Origin: Nocardia vinacea NBRC 16497
Lineage (GTDB): Bacteria > Actinomycetota > Actinomycetes > Mycobacteriales > Mycobacteriaceae
DNA: 39,357 nt
Assembly: GCF_000308835.1 (NCBI RefSeq)
Contig: NZ_BAGN01000224.1
Span: forward strand, 1-39,357
Reading direction: 5' to 3'
Shown here: positions 25,721-34,121 of the stretch, piece by piece
Position numbering within the stretch: the first letter of the stretch is position 1
How the letters are laid out: each line of letters starts with the position of its first letter
Position numbers and translations under genes: made by a program
Notes under the pieces: model-generated
Databases searched by the model: none
What the model saw: only the letters and a program-made list of their open reading frames with translations
What the model was told of the DNA's origin: nothing

Positions 25721-27430
25721 GTGGATACCGACATCTCTCCGGGCGCGGACGCGCCACCACACCTCGACCCGCGCCGCTGGATCGCCTTCGCGGTCGTGCT
25801 GGCCGCGGGGTTCATGGATCTACTCGACGTCACCATCGTCAATGTCGCGGTGCCGAGCATTCAGACCGATCTGGGCGCCCAGTATTCGCAGATCGAATGG
25901 ATCATCGCGGCCTATGTGCTCGCCTTCGCCGCGGTGCTCATCACCGGCGGCCGGCTCGGCGATATCTACGGCCGCAAGCGGATCTTCCTGATCGGCATGA
26001 CCGGCTTCACACTGGCCTCGGCTGCCTGCGGCTTCAGCTCGGATCCGACCATGCTGATCACCTCCCGGTTCGTCCAGGGCGCGATGGCGGCGCTGATGGT
26101 GCCGCAGATCCTCGCCATCATCCGAGCCACCTTCCCGAAGGAAGAGCGCGCCAAGGCCATCGCGATCTACAGCGGTGTCGGCGGCTCGGCCTCCGCGGTC
26201 GGCCTGTCACTCGGCGGACTGCTGGTGCAATGGAATCTGTTCGATCTGGACTGGCGGCCGATCTTCCTGGTCAATGTGCCGGTCGGGATCGCGGCGCTGA
26301 TCGCCGCGACCATCGTCATGCGGGATTCGCGATCGGCAGCCGCACCGCGGCTGGATCCCATCGGCATGGTGCTGGCGATCTCCGCGGTGCTGCTGCTGGC
26401 CTATCCGCTCACCGAAGGCCGCCGATTGGGTTGGCCCGCATGGACTTTCATCCTGATGGCCGGTGCCGGGTTGGCCTTCGGTCTATTCGTCGCCTTCGAG
26501 CGGCGGCGGGCGCGAACCGTCGGATCCCCGCTGATCGATCTGGACCTGTTCCGGTCCCGTCCGTTCACCATCGGCCTCACGAGCTGGCTGCTGTTCTGGA
26601 TCGGCGTCGGCGGGTTCTTCCTGATCTGGACGCTGTTCATGCAGGCCGGGCTGGGCTGGTCGGCAATGCGGGCTGGACTCACGGCAGTCTTCTTCGCGGT
26701 CGGCGCGGGCATCGGAGCCGGGGTTTCGGTGAGTGTGCTCGCGCCGCGGTTCGGACGCATCGTGCTGGTCGCAGGTGGTGTGGTGAATGCCGGTGGATTC
26801 GCGCTATATGGATGGCTGGCCGCGCATTACGGTGCGTCGATCACGTCATGGCAGATGGTGATTCCGCTGATAGTCACCGGTGTCGGATTCGGCATGGTGG
26901 TCGCGCCGACGATCGACCTGCTACTCGGTCAAGTACCCGCGCGCGAGGCGGGGGCGGCGTCCGGGCTGCTCAATACCGGACAGCAGCTCGGCACCGCGCT
27001 CGGAGTCGCATTGGTCGGCGTGGTGTTCTTCGGTCAGCTGGACCATGATTCGGCACGCGGGGTCGAGGCGGTCACACCGCAGGTGCGCACCGAACTGAGC
27101 ACGATCGGTCTTCCGGAGCCGGCGCAGGAGGAGATTCTCACGAATTTCCTTGCCTGCGTCCGCGATCGGTCGGCACAGGTCGACCCGACCGCCGTCCCGG
27201 CCAGTTGCCAACGCTCCGATACCGGCAATTACGCTGTGGCACAGGCGCTCACCGATGCGGGCGAACACGCCAACGCGGTGAATTTCGCCAACACCTTCCG
27301 CTACACGCTGTGGTACGGGATCGGCCTGCTGGCCGTCATGTGCCTCGGTTTTCTGGTGCTGCCCAAGAACGCACGACTCGAGCACCATGCAATCGATGAT
27401 CCTTTGGAACTGGCACCGACGGGAGCGTGA
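25721..27430 (+). CDS. MFS drug exporter, DHA2 (14-helix) type
   Basis: The 569-aa integral membrane protein is a proton-driven exporter of the EmrB/QacA group. The N-terminal helix region has DLLDVTIVNVAVPSI, and motif A is GGRLGDIYGRKR between helices 2 and 3. About 14 hydrophobic helices can be counted, with a soluble loop of about 90 residues before the last one containing two Cys (LACVRDRS and VPASCQRS). The start is GTG at 25721 with a weak AAAAGAG upstream. It is divergent from a MarR regulator, its probable repressor, and followed 1 nt after its stop by a 98-aa gene. The substrate is unknown. Confidence 0.92.
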   Translation: MDTDISPGADAPPHLDPRRWIAFAVVLAAGFMDLLDVTIVNVAVPSIQTDLGAQYSQIEWIIAAYVLAFAAVLITGGRLGDIYGRKRIFLIGMTGFTLASAACGFSSDPTMLITSRFVQGAMAALMVPQILAIIRATFPKEERAKAIAIYSGVGGSASAVGLSLGGLLVQWNLFDLDWRPIFLVNVPVGIAALIAATIVMRDSRSAAAPRLDPIGMVLAISAVLLLAYPLTEGRRLGWPAWTFILMAGAGLAFGLFVAFERRRARTVGSPLIDLDLFRSRPFTIGLTSWLLFWIGVGGFFLIWTLFMQAGLGWSAMRAGLTAVFFAVGAGIGAGVSVSVLAPRFGRIVLVAGGVVNAGGFALYGWLAAHYGASITSWQMVIPLIVTGVGFGMVVAPTIDLLLGQVPAREAGAASGLLNTGQQLGTALGVALVGVVFFGQLDHDSARGVEAVTPQVRTELSTIGLPEPAQEEILTNFLACVRDRSAQVDPTAVPASCQRSDTGNYAVAQALTDAGEHANAVNFANTFRYTLWYGIGLLAVMCLGFLVLPKNARLEHHAIDDPLELAPTGA

Positions 27431-27431
27431 G

Positions 27432-27728
27432 ATGAAAGTACTTGCTATCGGCCGTGGCCCGGAGATTGTGGACACCGCGACCAAGTTGTTGCGCGCCAAC
27501 GGTTTTGCAGCCGTTGGCACCATCGCCGATGCCGAAGCGTTGCGCGTACTCGATACCGGCGAGGTCACCGATCTGATCATCGGCGGTGGGGTGGAACCCG
27601 ATTCGCGTGCCGCACTGAAGCAGAAGGCGGCCGACCAGCACGTCACTGTGCACGAAGCCGAGCGCGCCGGACGCGGTATCGAGGAGTACCTGATCGACGT
27701 GGTCATTCCGACGCTGGAGCGTCAGTAG
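27432..27728 (+). CDS. 98-aa protein coupled to the MFS exporter
   Basis: I do not recognise this protein by name. It has no membrane helix. The pattern of strands and helices (MKVLAIGRG, then a helix, GFAAVGTIAD, then a helix ending VLDTGEV, TDLIIGGGV, then PDSRAALKQKA and VTVHEA) looks like a small Rossmann or response-receiver-like fold without the acidic phosphorylation cluster. The ATG at 27432 has GGGAG at 27421-27425, and the gene begins 1 nt after the exporter stop, so the two are co-translated. A role as accessory or sensor for the exporter is inference. It is followed by a strong terminator. Confidence 0.8.
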   Translation: MKVLAIGRGPEIVDTATKLLRANGFAAVGTIADAEALRVLDTGEVTDLIIGGGVEPDSRAALKQKAADQHVTVHEAERAGRGIEEYLIDVVIPTLERQ

Positions 27729-27737
27729 TAGCTGGAC

Positions 27738-27769
27738 GGCGGCTCCCTCTCATTCCCGAGGGAGCCGCC
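27738..27769. terminator. bidirectional terminator between convergent genes
   Basis: GGCGGCTCCCTC and GAGGGAGCCGCC form a perfect 12-bp stem with an 8-nt loop. It lies 9 nt past the 98-aa gene stop and 14 nt past the stop of the minus-strand FMN-binding protein gene, so it serves both. Confidence 0.9.
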
Positions 27770-27783
27770 ATACTGTGTCGGAG

Positions 27784-28278
27784 TCACCCGAGATCCGGTG
27801 CCGCTTTCCAGATCCGGCTCCGCAAATCGCCACCACGAATCACCTGAATCCGCCAAGGCGTCAATCGAAGTATGTGCAGCTTCGGATCGTGGATGCCCTG
27901 CCAGAACTGACCGAGCGGATAACCCGCACCGGCCGGGCTCGTGCGCTGGTATAGATCCCAAACATGTTGCCGGGTAGCGAGATCGTCGAGCGCAACCCAC
28001 TGGGCGATCGCGTCCGCGTGCACGGAATTCTGCCGCTGAGTCCAGTAGGAGAAGGAGGTGTTCGGATTCGCGGCCAAGTGCGCCGCCTTCACCGGCGTCC
28101 GGTAGGTGGCCAACCAGCCGAGCGGATTCCGGTCCGGCACTTCCCAGACGGGGATCAGGATCCTGGTTCGCGGACGTCCCTTGGCGTCGACGGTGACCAT
28201 CGTCGCGTAGTTGATATCGCCGACGTAGGTATCGAACTCGCGGCGGATGTCGTCGAATGATGTGGTTGTGGTGGTCAT
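27784..28278 (-). CDS. pyridoxamine 5'-phosphate oxidase-like flavin-binding protein
   Basis: The 164-aa split-barrel protein belongs to the PNPOx-like superfamily, which binds FMN or F420. Visible features are DINYATMVTVDAKGRPRTRIL at residues about 21-41 (first strands with the phosphate-binding Arg residues), WLATYRTPVKAAHLAANP near 55-72 (the typical helix followed by NP) and VSYW-type strand SFSYWTQRQ. The reaction is unknown; relatives act on small oxidised substrates or bind haem or flavin. The ATG overlaps the upstream MFS stop as ATGA, so the two proteins are translationally coupled and probably act in one detoxification unit under the HxlR regulator. Confidence 0.83.
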   Translation of the reverse strand: MTTTTTSFDDIRREFDTYVGDINYATMVTVDAKGRPRTRILIPVWEVPDRNPLGWLATYRTPVKAAHLAANPNTSFSYWTQRQNSVHADAIAQWVALDDLATRQHVWDLYQRTSPAGAGYPLGQFWQGIHDPKLHILRLTPWRIQVIRGGDLRSRIWKAAPDLG

Positions 28279-29729
28279 TTCGAGACCACCGTCACGTTCG
28301 GAAGCTCATCGGAGGCGGGGTCCCGATCGGATGGCGCGATGCGTCGGAGGCCGAATGCGGCGACTGCGCCCGCGATCGCGGCAGTGAGGACCGGAACGAT
28401 CAATGCGGTTCGCAGGGCGTCGATTTCGGAATCACCGGCCGTGATCGCCGCGACGTTCACGGCGGTGACGGCCGAGATGCCGAGCGCGAAGCCGAACTGG
28501 AAGGCGGTGTACAGCAGACCGCCGGCCAGGCCCTGATCCTGTTCGGCGATTCCCTCGGTGCCCGCGATGGTCAGCGGTCCGTAGACGAGTGCGAAGGCCA
28601 CGCCGAGTAGCAGCATTGCCGGGAACATCGCGGCGTAGGTTCGGTCCAGGTCGGTCGGCAGGAACATGGCGTAGGCGAGTACCGCGAGCAGTACGCCGCC
28701 GAAAACCACCCGGGCATTGCCGAATCGGTCCACCAGGCGCGGAGTGAGCATCGGTGCGAGCACCGCGTCGACCCCGACCACCGCCATGGCCAGGCCGGTC
28801 TGCACGGTCGACCAACCGCGCAGTTCCTGGAAGTACAGGGTCGCCGAGAACTGGAAGCCCGCGAACGATCCGACGAACAGCAGCGCGATCACGTTGGTGC
28901 GCACCAGCGTTCCCGACCGCAGGATACCGAGCCGGACCAGCGGGCTGGCCGAGCGACGTTCGTTCCACACGAAGTACGCGAGCAGCAGTAGACCCGCACC
29001 GAAAACCGCGACTGTCAGCACTACACCGTCGCTCGGATGTTCCAGCCGCACAACGCCATAGACGAGCAGCAGCATCGAACCCGTCACGCTGAACGCACCC
29101 GGCAGATCGAACCCGCCGGAAACCCCCTCGGGCACAGCGGCATCCCGCACCAGCACGAACGCCGCCACCAGGATCAGCCCGGAAAGCAGGACCGGCGCGA
29201 AGAACACCCACCGCCAACCGAGTGCGGTGAGCAATCCGCCGACCACCATGCCGAGGGAGAACCCGCCCGCCGCGATGCCCGCGTAGACCAGCAGCGCCTT
29301 GTTGCGCGCCGGTCCCTCGGCGAAGTTGGTCGTGATCAACGACAAGCCGGCCGGGGCCATGAAGGCCGCGGCGACACCGGTGACGAAGCGGGCCGTCAAC
29401 AGCGTCCAGCCCCCGGTCGCCAACCCGCCCAATCCGCTGAACAGCAGGAATACCGTCAGCCAGAGCAGAAACATCCGCCGCCGCCCCAACAGATCGGCGG
29501 CCCGGCCACCTAGCAGCATGAACCCGCCGTAGCCCAGTACATACGCGGAGACGACCCCGCTCAGCATGCCGGTGGACAGGCCGAGATCGGCCCGGATCGA
29601 CGGCAACGCGACATTCAGCATCGCGACGTCGATGCCCTCCAGGAAGATCGCGCCGCACAGCACCGCGAGCACCGCCCAAGCCCGGCCGGACATCTCGGTG
29701 AAGACCACCGCGGGTCTCGATTTCGACAT
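28275..29729 (-). CDS. MFS transporter, DHA2-like exporter
   Basis: The 484-aa membrane protein has about 14 hydrophobic helices. It begins with FLEGIDVAMLNVALPSI, has motif A GGRAADLLGRRRMFLLW, and FMAPAGLSLITTNFAEGPAR in the helix 4-5 region, all typical of drug-proton antiporters. The open frame starts at 29750, but I prefer the ATG at 29729, which has GTGGGAG 7 nt upstream. It is divergent from an HxlR regulator and overlaps the downstream FMN-binding protein gene by 4 nt. The substrate is unknown; HxlR-controlled exporters often respond to quinones or aldehydes. Confidence 0.9.
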   Translation of the reverse strand: MSKSRPAVVFTEMSGRAWAVLAVLCGAIFLEGIDVAMLNVALPSIRADLGLSTGMLSGVVSAYVLGYGGFMLLGGRAADLLGRRRMFLLWLTVFLLFSGLGGLATGGWTLLTARFVTGVAAAFMAPAGLSLITTNFAEGPARNKALLVYAGIAAGGFSLGMVVGGLLTALGWRWVFFAPVLLSGLILVAAFVLVRDAAVPEGVSGGFDLPGAFSVTGSMLLLVYGVVRLEHPSDGVVLTVAVFGAGLLLLAYFVWNERRSASPLVRLGILRSGTLVRTNVIALLFVGSFAGFQFSATLYFQELRGWSTVQTGLAMAVVGVDAVLAPMLTPRLVDRFGNARVVFGGVLLAVLAYAMFLPTDLDRTYAAMFPAMLLLGVAFALVYGPLTIAGTEGIAEQDQGLAGGLLYTAFQFGFALGISAVTAVNVAAITAGDSEIDALRTALIVPVLTAAIAGAVAAFGLRRIAPSDRDPASDELPNVTVVSK

Positions 29730-29754
29730 CGCATGACTCCCACTAGACATGGTT

Positions 29755-29772
29755 ACCGATGGTGAGGTCGGT
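29755..29772. promoter_or_regulatory. possible HxlR operator
   Basis: ACCGA (29755-29759) and TCGGT (29768-29772) form a 5-bp inverted repeat in the 81-nt divergent region between the MFS gene and the HxlR gene. Position is right for autoregulation; sequence support is weak. Confidence 0.3.
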
Positions 29773-29810
29773 TCCCTATTGATACCGAGGTCGAGTCTTC
29801 GGCAGAATCG

Positions 29811-30266
29811 ATGACCATGGAAGACGGCACTTCGAAGTCACTCGGTCACTGCGGGGATACCGAGGAGGACTACGACGTTCTCCAGTGGGACACCCGAGTC
29901 GACTGCGAGGTCCGCCAGATCCTGGACCGCGTAGCCGATAAATGGTCACTGCTGGTCATCGCGCTGCTCGACCAGCGCAGCCTGCGGTTCACCGAACTCA
30001 AGCGCAAGATCGACGGCGTGAGCCAGCGCATGCTCACCCGCACGCTGCGACATCTGGAGCGCGACGGGCTGGTCGAGCGGACGGTCTATCCGACCGTTCC
30101 GCCTCGCGTGGATTACGCCCTGACCCCACTCGGCGCGAGTCTGCACACCACCATCAAGGCGCTGGTGGTGTGGACCGAAAGTCATCAGAACGAAATCGCC
30201 ACGGCCCGTAATTCTTACGATCGTCGAGCCCGCGACGCCGAAGCCCACTCAGCCGCGACTGTCTGA
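29811..30266 (+). CDS. HxlR-family transcriptional regulator
   Basis: The 151-aa winged-helix protein has the HxlR signature: CEVRQILDRVADKWSLLVIALLDQ (first helices; the Cys is the redox-active position in some members), RFTELKRKIDGVSQRMLTRTLRHLERDGLV (helix-turn-helix) and the wing with VPPRVDYALTPLG. It probably represses the divergent MFS/FMN-protein unit and responds to an oxidant or reactive carbonyl, by analogy with the family. Two ATGs are available (29811 and 29817). The C-terminal tail is hydrophilic and variable. Confidence 0.92.
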   Translation: MTMEDGTSKSLGHCGDTEEDYDVLQWDTRVDCEVRQILDRVADKWSLLVIALLDQRSLRFTELKRKIDGVSQRMLTRTLRHLERDGLVERTVYPTVPPRVDYALTPLGASLHTTIKALVVWTESHQNEIATARNSYDRRARDAEAHSAATV

Positions 30267-30360
30267 TCCAGTCGCACCATTTCCGCTGCGCCCGACTAGC
30301 GCGGCAGTAGGGTGGCGGCAGAGGGGAGGCTTTCGCCGCCGCCGATCCGAGGAGTCGTCT

Positions 30361-31521
30361 ATGAGGGCCGCCGTCGTCACCAATACCAAGTTCTCGGTGG
30401 AGGAGTTGCCGACACCGACACCCGGACGCGGGCAGGTGCTGATCAACGTGTCGCGATGCGGCATCTGCGGGTCCGATCTGCACGCCCGCACCCATGCCGA
30501 CGAGATGGCCGAGCTGGCCACACGCACCGGATACGACCAATTCATGCGATCGGATCAGAGCGTGGTGCTCGGACACGAATTCAGCGGTGCGATAGTCGAT
30601 TACGGACCGGGCTGCCGCAAACGCTGGCGGGCGGGTACCCCGGTGGTTGCCCTACCGATCGTGCGCCACGACGGCGCACCCCAGCTGACCGGCCTATCCA
30701 CGGCCGCGCCCGGTGCCTATGCCGAACAGGTGGTTGTGCAGGAATCCATGACAATGCCGATCCCGAATGGGCTTTCGGCCGAACATGCCGCACTCACCGA
30801 ACCGATGGCCGTCGCCTGGCACGCGGTCCGCAAAGGGCGGGTCGGCAAGAGCCAGACGGCATTCGTAATCGGCTGCGGCCCTATCGGTTTGGCCGTCATC
30901 AGCATGTTGAAGGCGGCGGGGGTGCGCACAATCGTCGCCAGTGATTTCTCACCGCGCCGCCGCGAACTCGCAGTCGGTTGCGGTGCCGATATCGTCGTCG
31001 ATCCCGCGACCGAATCACCGTGGGAGGCAACGCCGAAGCGCGGGCGGATCAATGGAGTCACCGACATTCTCAGCCTCGGTTTCGACACCATGGAACGCCT
31101 GCGACGGGTCCCGAATCTGCCGTGGTGGTATGTCTTCCGGCTGGCGCACTCGCTCAATGCGGGTCCGGCGGGTCCGGTCATTTTCGAATGCGTTGGTGTG
31201 CCGGGCATTATCGATCAGATCCTCGCGGCCGCGCCGCCGCTGTCGCGCGTGGTCGTGGTCGGCGTCTGCATGGAGACCGACCGCTTCCAACCGGCGATGG
31301 CCATCAATAAGGAAATCGAACTTCGCTTCGCCTTCGGCTACGACCCGGGAGAGTTCCGCGACACACTGCACATGATCGCCGACGGCAAGGTCGACCCGGC
31401 TCGCTTGATCACCGGCACCGTCGGGCTGGACGGTATCGATAATGCGTTCTCCGCGTTGGCCGATCCGGAACAGCACGCGAAGATCCTGATCGACCCGGCC
31501 AGTACCGCAACGACGCCCTGA
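30361..31521 (+). CDS. zinc-dependent alcohol dehydrogenase, MDR family
   Basis: The 386-aa oxidoreductase has a GroES-like domain with the catalytic zinc site (GICGSDLH around Cys36 and GHEFSG around His72), and a nucleotide-binding domain with GCGPIGLAVISML. The structural-zinc lobe of classic alcohol dehydrogenases is missing: only one Cys lies in the expected stretch (DYGPGCRKRW). An insertion of about 25 residues between the two zinc motifs (THADEMAELATRTGYDQF) and another near 215-245 (LGFDTMERLRRVPNLPWWY) are unusual. The ATG at 30361 has GAGGAG 6 nt upstream. It is co-directional with and 94 nt after the HxlR gene. The substrate is unknown. Confidence 0.9.
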   Translation: MRAAVVTNTKFSVEELPTPTPGRGQVLINVSRCGICGSDLHARTHADEMAELATRTGYDQFMRSDQSVVLGHEFSGAIVDYGPGCRKRWRAGTPVVALPIVRHDGAPQLTGLSTAAPGAYAEQVVVQESMTMPIPNGLSAEHAALTEPMAVAWHAVRKGRVGKSQTAFVIGCGPIGLAVISMLKAAGVRTIVASDFSPRRRELAVGCGADIVVDPATESPWEATPKRGRINGVTDILSLGFDTMERLRRVPNLPWWYVFRLAHSLNAGPAGPVIFECVGVPGIIDQILAAAPPLSRVVVVGVCMETDRFQPAMAINKEIELRFAFGYDPGEFRDTLHMIADGKVDPARLITGTVGLDGIDNAFSALADPEQHAKILIDPASTATTP

Positions 31522-31524
31522 CGC

Positions 31525-32046
31525 TCAGCCGAGGTGCCGGTCGCGGTCGGGCTGCCGATCGAGCCATGAGGGGGCGGTGTCCGGGTACCTGAGCGCGGGT
31601 TCGCCGTGTTCGAGGTAGACGGCATGGCCCTCCATGCGGGCGCGGAAACCCTGCCAGATGCGGCGGGCCGACTCGGGTCCGACGAGGGTGTCCACAGTAT
31701 CGACGCGGACCAACTGCCAGCGGTCCAGTTCACTTTCCCGCAGTTGGAGGGCCGATTCGTCGCCGAGCTCGCCGCAATCGAAGATGTAGCGGATCTCATC
31801 GCCGGCGGGTTTGCGCGTCCAGTCGTGCACGAGCAATCGCTGCGGCGGGCGGTCGAGGCCGAGTTCTTCGCCGATCGCACGGCGACAGGCCGCTGCGGGC
31901 GATTCGCCGGGCCCGACAATGCCGCCCGGAATGTCCCAACCACACCGATCGACCGAATGGACCAGCAGCACGTCCTCGCCGCGCACGAACAAAGCTCCCA
32001 CAGCCAGTCTCACCTGGGCGAACGGTTTCGCGTCACGGTCCGACAT
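31525..32046 (-). CDS. NUDIX hydrolase
   Basis: The 173-aa protein hydrolyses a nucleoside diphosphate linked to another group X. The Nudix box is GIVGPGESPAAACRRAIGEE followed by LGL, matching GX5EX7REUXEEXGU except that the Glu after the Arg is Ala (RAIGEELGL). The metal-binding EE pair is intact, so activity is likely. Before the box is VGALFVRGEDVLLVHSVDR and after it DWTRKPAGDEIRYIFDCGEL. I chose the ATG at 32046 (MSDRDAKPF); the longer open frame to 32166 lacks support. Divergent from the XRE gene and convergent with the alcohol dehydrogenase, 3 nt apart. Confidence 0.9.
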   Translation of the reverse strand: MSDRDAKPFAQVRLAVGALFVRGEDVLLVHSVDRCGWDIPGGIVGPGESPAAACRRAIGEELGLDRPPQRLLVHDWTRKPAGDEIRYIFDCGELGDESALQLRESELDRWQLVRVDTVDTLVGPESARRIWQGFRARMEGHAVYLEHGEPALRYPDTAPSWLDRQPDRDRHLG

Positions 32047-32202
32047 CACCTCACGACCTTCCTTCGCCGGGTCCGGAAATACGCGGGTTCGGCGGAGTTG
32101 CCGCCGTTTGGCCGCACCTGCTGCGACGATGGGCACGGTCTCTCCACTTGTATACCAGCAGCGCACATACGTCCTCGAACAGCTCGAGAAGGTGGGCTAA
32201 GC

Positions 32203-32475
32203 ATGGCCGAGAAGATCTTCGACATCGTGTGGGATGCGATCGATGACATCCGCGGCGACGTCGAGAATATGCGGCTGCGGTCGCAGTTGATATTCGAACT
32301 GACCGACCGGATCGCCGCCAACGGTTGGAATCCGGAGGTCGCCGCCGAGCACCTAGGCGTGACCGCCGCGCGGATCTCCGATCTGCTCGGCGGCCGAACG
32401 CAGCTGTTCAGCCTGGACGCGCTGGTCAATATGATCGCCGCGGCCGGTCTGCGGGTACAGGTACAGATCACCTGA
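32203..32475 (+). CDS. small XRE-family helix-turn-helix protein, antitoxin-like
   Basis: The 90-aa protein resembles the HigA-like antitoxins of the COG5606 group: an N-terminal helix (FDIVWDAIDDIRGDVENMRLRSQL), then a helix-turn-helix (PEVAAEHLGVTAARISDLLGG, about residues 42-62) and FSLDALVNMIAAAGLRVQVQI at the end. Family members usually follow a toxin gene, but no toxin gene is adjacent. The ATG at 32203 has GAAGG about 11 nt upstream. It lies just past a 23-codon open frame (32129-32200). It may be an orphan antitoxin or a small autorepressor. Its stop lies 3 nt from the convergent helix-hairpin-helix gene. Confidence 0.75.
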   Translation: MAEKIFDIVWDAIDDIRGDVENMRLRSQLIFELTDRIAANGWNPEVAAEHLGVTAARISDLLGGRTQLFSLDALVNMIAAAGLRVQVQIT

Positions 32476-32478
32476 GCC

Positions 32479-33120
32479 TCAGCCGGCGGCGAGCACCTCA
32501 TCGGCGATCTGGCGGTCCAAGGTGACGCGGACCAGCGCTGCGGCCAGATCGGCGGTGTGGTTTTCCGGCGCGAGTTCGGCCAGGCGGTCCGGATCTTTCG
32601 GAAGCCGGACGCGTTCGGCACCGCGCAGCGCGCGTTCGTCGAAATGCGGTCGGACCCAGGTCCAAACATCCTGGACTTCGCGCAGGAAGATATCGCTGCC
32701 GGTCGGGCCGATGCCCTGGAACTGTTGCAGCAGTTCGGCCGCACGAGACGGGTCGTGCTCGGCTTCATCGGCGAGTTTGCGCAGGTCGCCGTTGTAGCGA
32801 TCCAGCACGCGAGACGCGTTTGCACCCAAGCGCGACGCCGTACTTTCGTCATAGCGCTTGTAATGGGCGCGGCCGAGTGCGTCGACGAGTTCTTGCCAAT
32901 CAGCGTCCGCGACCCGGTTCGGTGTGCGATATCCGGTGCTCACCAGTTCCTTGGCGGCGGCGACCGCGATATCGGCGGAAATACGGGTGCTGAGCAATTC
33001 GGCGAGCATGAGGAGTTGGAACAGCGGAGCGGGTTTATCGGCCAGCGCGATACCGGCCTCGGCCGCATAGCCGCTACCCGCCCGGTCCAGCAGAGCCTTC
33101 ACCACATCTTTTTGTGTCAT
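32479..33120 (-). CDS. helix-hairpin-helix protein resembling endonuclease III-type proteins
   Basis: The 213-aa protein is mostly helical. The segment LLQQFQGIGPTGSDIFLREV (about residues 135-154) matches the helix-hairpin-helix pattern of HhH-GPD glycosylases (LPGVGRKTANVV in E. coli Nth). The catalytic Lys of that motif is Thr here and the following VDTHIFRV-type Asp segment is not recognisable, so glycosylase activity is doubtful. The family is annotated in many actinobacteria as endonuclease of unknown function. I use the ATG at 33120 (MTQKDVVKALL); the open frame to 33174 is less likely. Confidence 0.65.
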   Translation of the reverse strand: MTQKDVVKALLDRAGSGYAAEAGIALADKPAPLFQLLMLAELLSTRISADIAVAAAKELVSTGYRTPNRVADADWQELVDALGRAHYKRYDESTASRLGANASRVLDRYNGDLRKLADEAEHDPSRAAELLQQFQGIGPTGSDIFLREVQDVWTWVRPHFDERALRGAERVRLPKDPDRLAELAPENHTADLAAALVRVTLDRQIADEVLAAG

Positions 33121-33186
33121 CGCATGCTCCTGGGTTCGATATCCGGGGCGTACCCAGGGGTCGTGGGTCCACACCCGCGACCGAAC

Positions 33187-33828
33187 CTATGCCGCGTAAT
33201 CCTTGGCGACGACCGTGCGAGCGACCTTCTGCGGCGCACCGCCGATGAGACCCCGCCACGGCAGATACGGCAGCAGCCGGACATTGAGATTGCGCATGCG
33301 GATCATCGAATTGCTCGGCGGCGCATACCATTTGCCGACCCCCTCGGCGAAGCTCTGGCAGGCCCGCACCATCGGCAGCATTTCCGGCCGGTAGCGGGCG
33401 AAGGCGATGGTGTGATCACCACCCGCCGCGGCGAGTTCACCGGCCAGGATGTAGGCGCCGACCAGCGACAGGTCCGCGCCCTGCCCGGATAGCGGCGATG
33501 CGCAATAGCCCGCATCGCCGACCAGTGCGATGCGGCCCTTCGACCAGTCGTCCATGTGGATCTGTGCCATGGCGTCGAAGTAGAAATCTTCGGCGGCGTC
33601 GAGATGTGCGAGCAGTTTCGGCACCTCCCAGCCCTGACCCGCGAACCGGTCGGCGAGGATCCTGCACCTTGCCCTTGGCGTCGACATAGGAGGTGCCACG
33701 CTTGCCGGTGCTCAGCTCGTGCACCCGCTCGAGTAGGCCCATTCGGCGCACGACCTCGGTCGCGGTGCCGAGCACGTCGATGGCCTGACCGCCGGTACGC
33801 AGCCGCGGTGCGCGCTCGACGATCGTGC
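33187..33828 (-). pseudogene. FAD-dependent monooxygenase, truncated at 5' end and internally deleted
   Basis: Two fragments of one flavin monooxygenase are joined out of frame. The C-terminal part (33187 to about 33665) has the FAD-binding signature GRIALVGDAGYCASPLSGQG followed by ADLSLVGAYILAGELA. The N-terminal part (about 33665-33828, another frame) reads TIVERAPRLRTGGQAIDVLG, typical of residues about 30-50 of the family, followed by LERVHELS. The first 30 or so residues with the GxGxxG dinucleotide fold, and about 150 residues between VDAKGKVQ and ILADRFAGQG, are missing. The internal joint lies near 33655-33668, the 5' break near 33825. It cannot make a functional enzyme. Confidence 0.85.
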
Positions 33829-34121
33829 TCGACTCGATCGCCGATCACCGCGGGCTCTGGTCGGCGACCTTCGACATCATCGCCCAGTCCGGGCAGGACG
33901 AGGCGACCCGCGCGCAGTTGGCGGGCAGTCTCGACGAGGCTCGCCGTGGGCTGGCCCGCCTCTTCGAGGGCATTGATGAATCCGATACCGAAGGCGGGCG
34001 CGCCATCGGGTCGCTCTATCAGGCACTGCTGACGGGGTTGGCCGCCCAGATTTTGATCGATCCGGACCAAGCGCCGTCGGGCAAGGAGTTGGCCGACGCC
34101 CTACGCCGAATCACCGGCTGA
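33822..34121 (+). pseudogene. C-terminal fragment of a TetR-family regulator
   Basis: The frame reads VLDSIADHRGLWSATFDIIA and continues to GKELADALRRITG, which looks like the ligand-binding C-terminal half of a TetR regulator (about 98 residues), with no helix-turn-helix domain. It starts exactly where the opposite-strand monooxygenase fragment breaks off, so both genes lost their 5' ends together. The GTG at 33825 is fortuitous. Confidence 0.75.

Noticed and set aside
33187..33699. 170-aa intact small flavoprotein
   Set aside because: It is only the C-terminal part of a monooxygenase, without a dinucleotide-binding fold; the upstream part lies in another frame.
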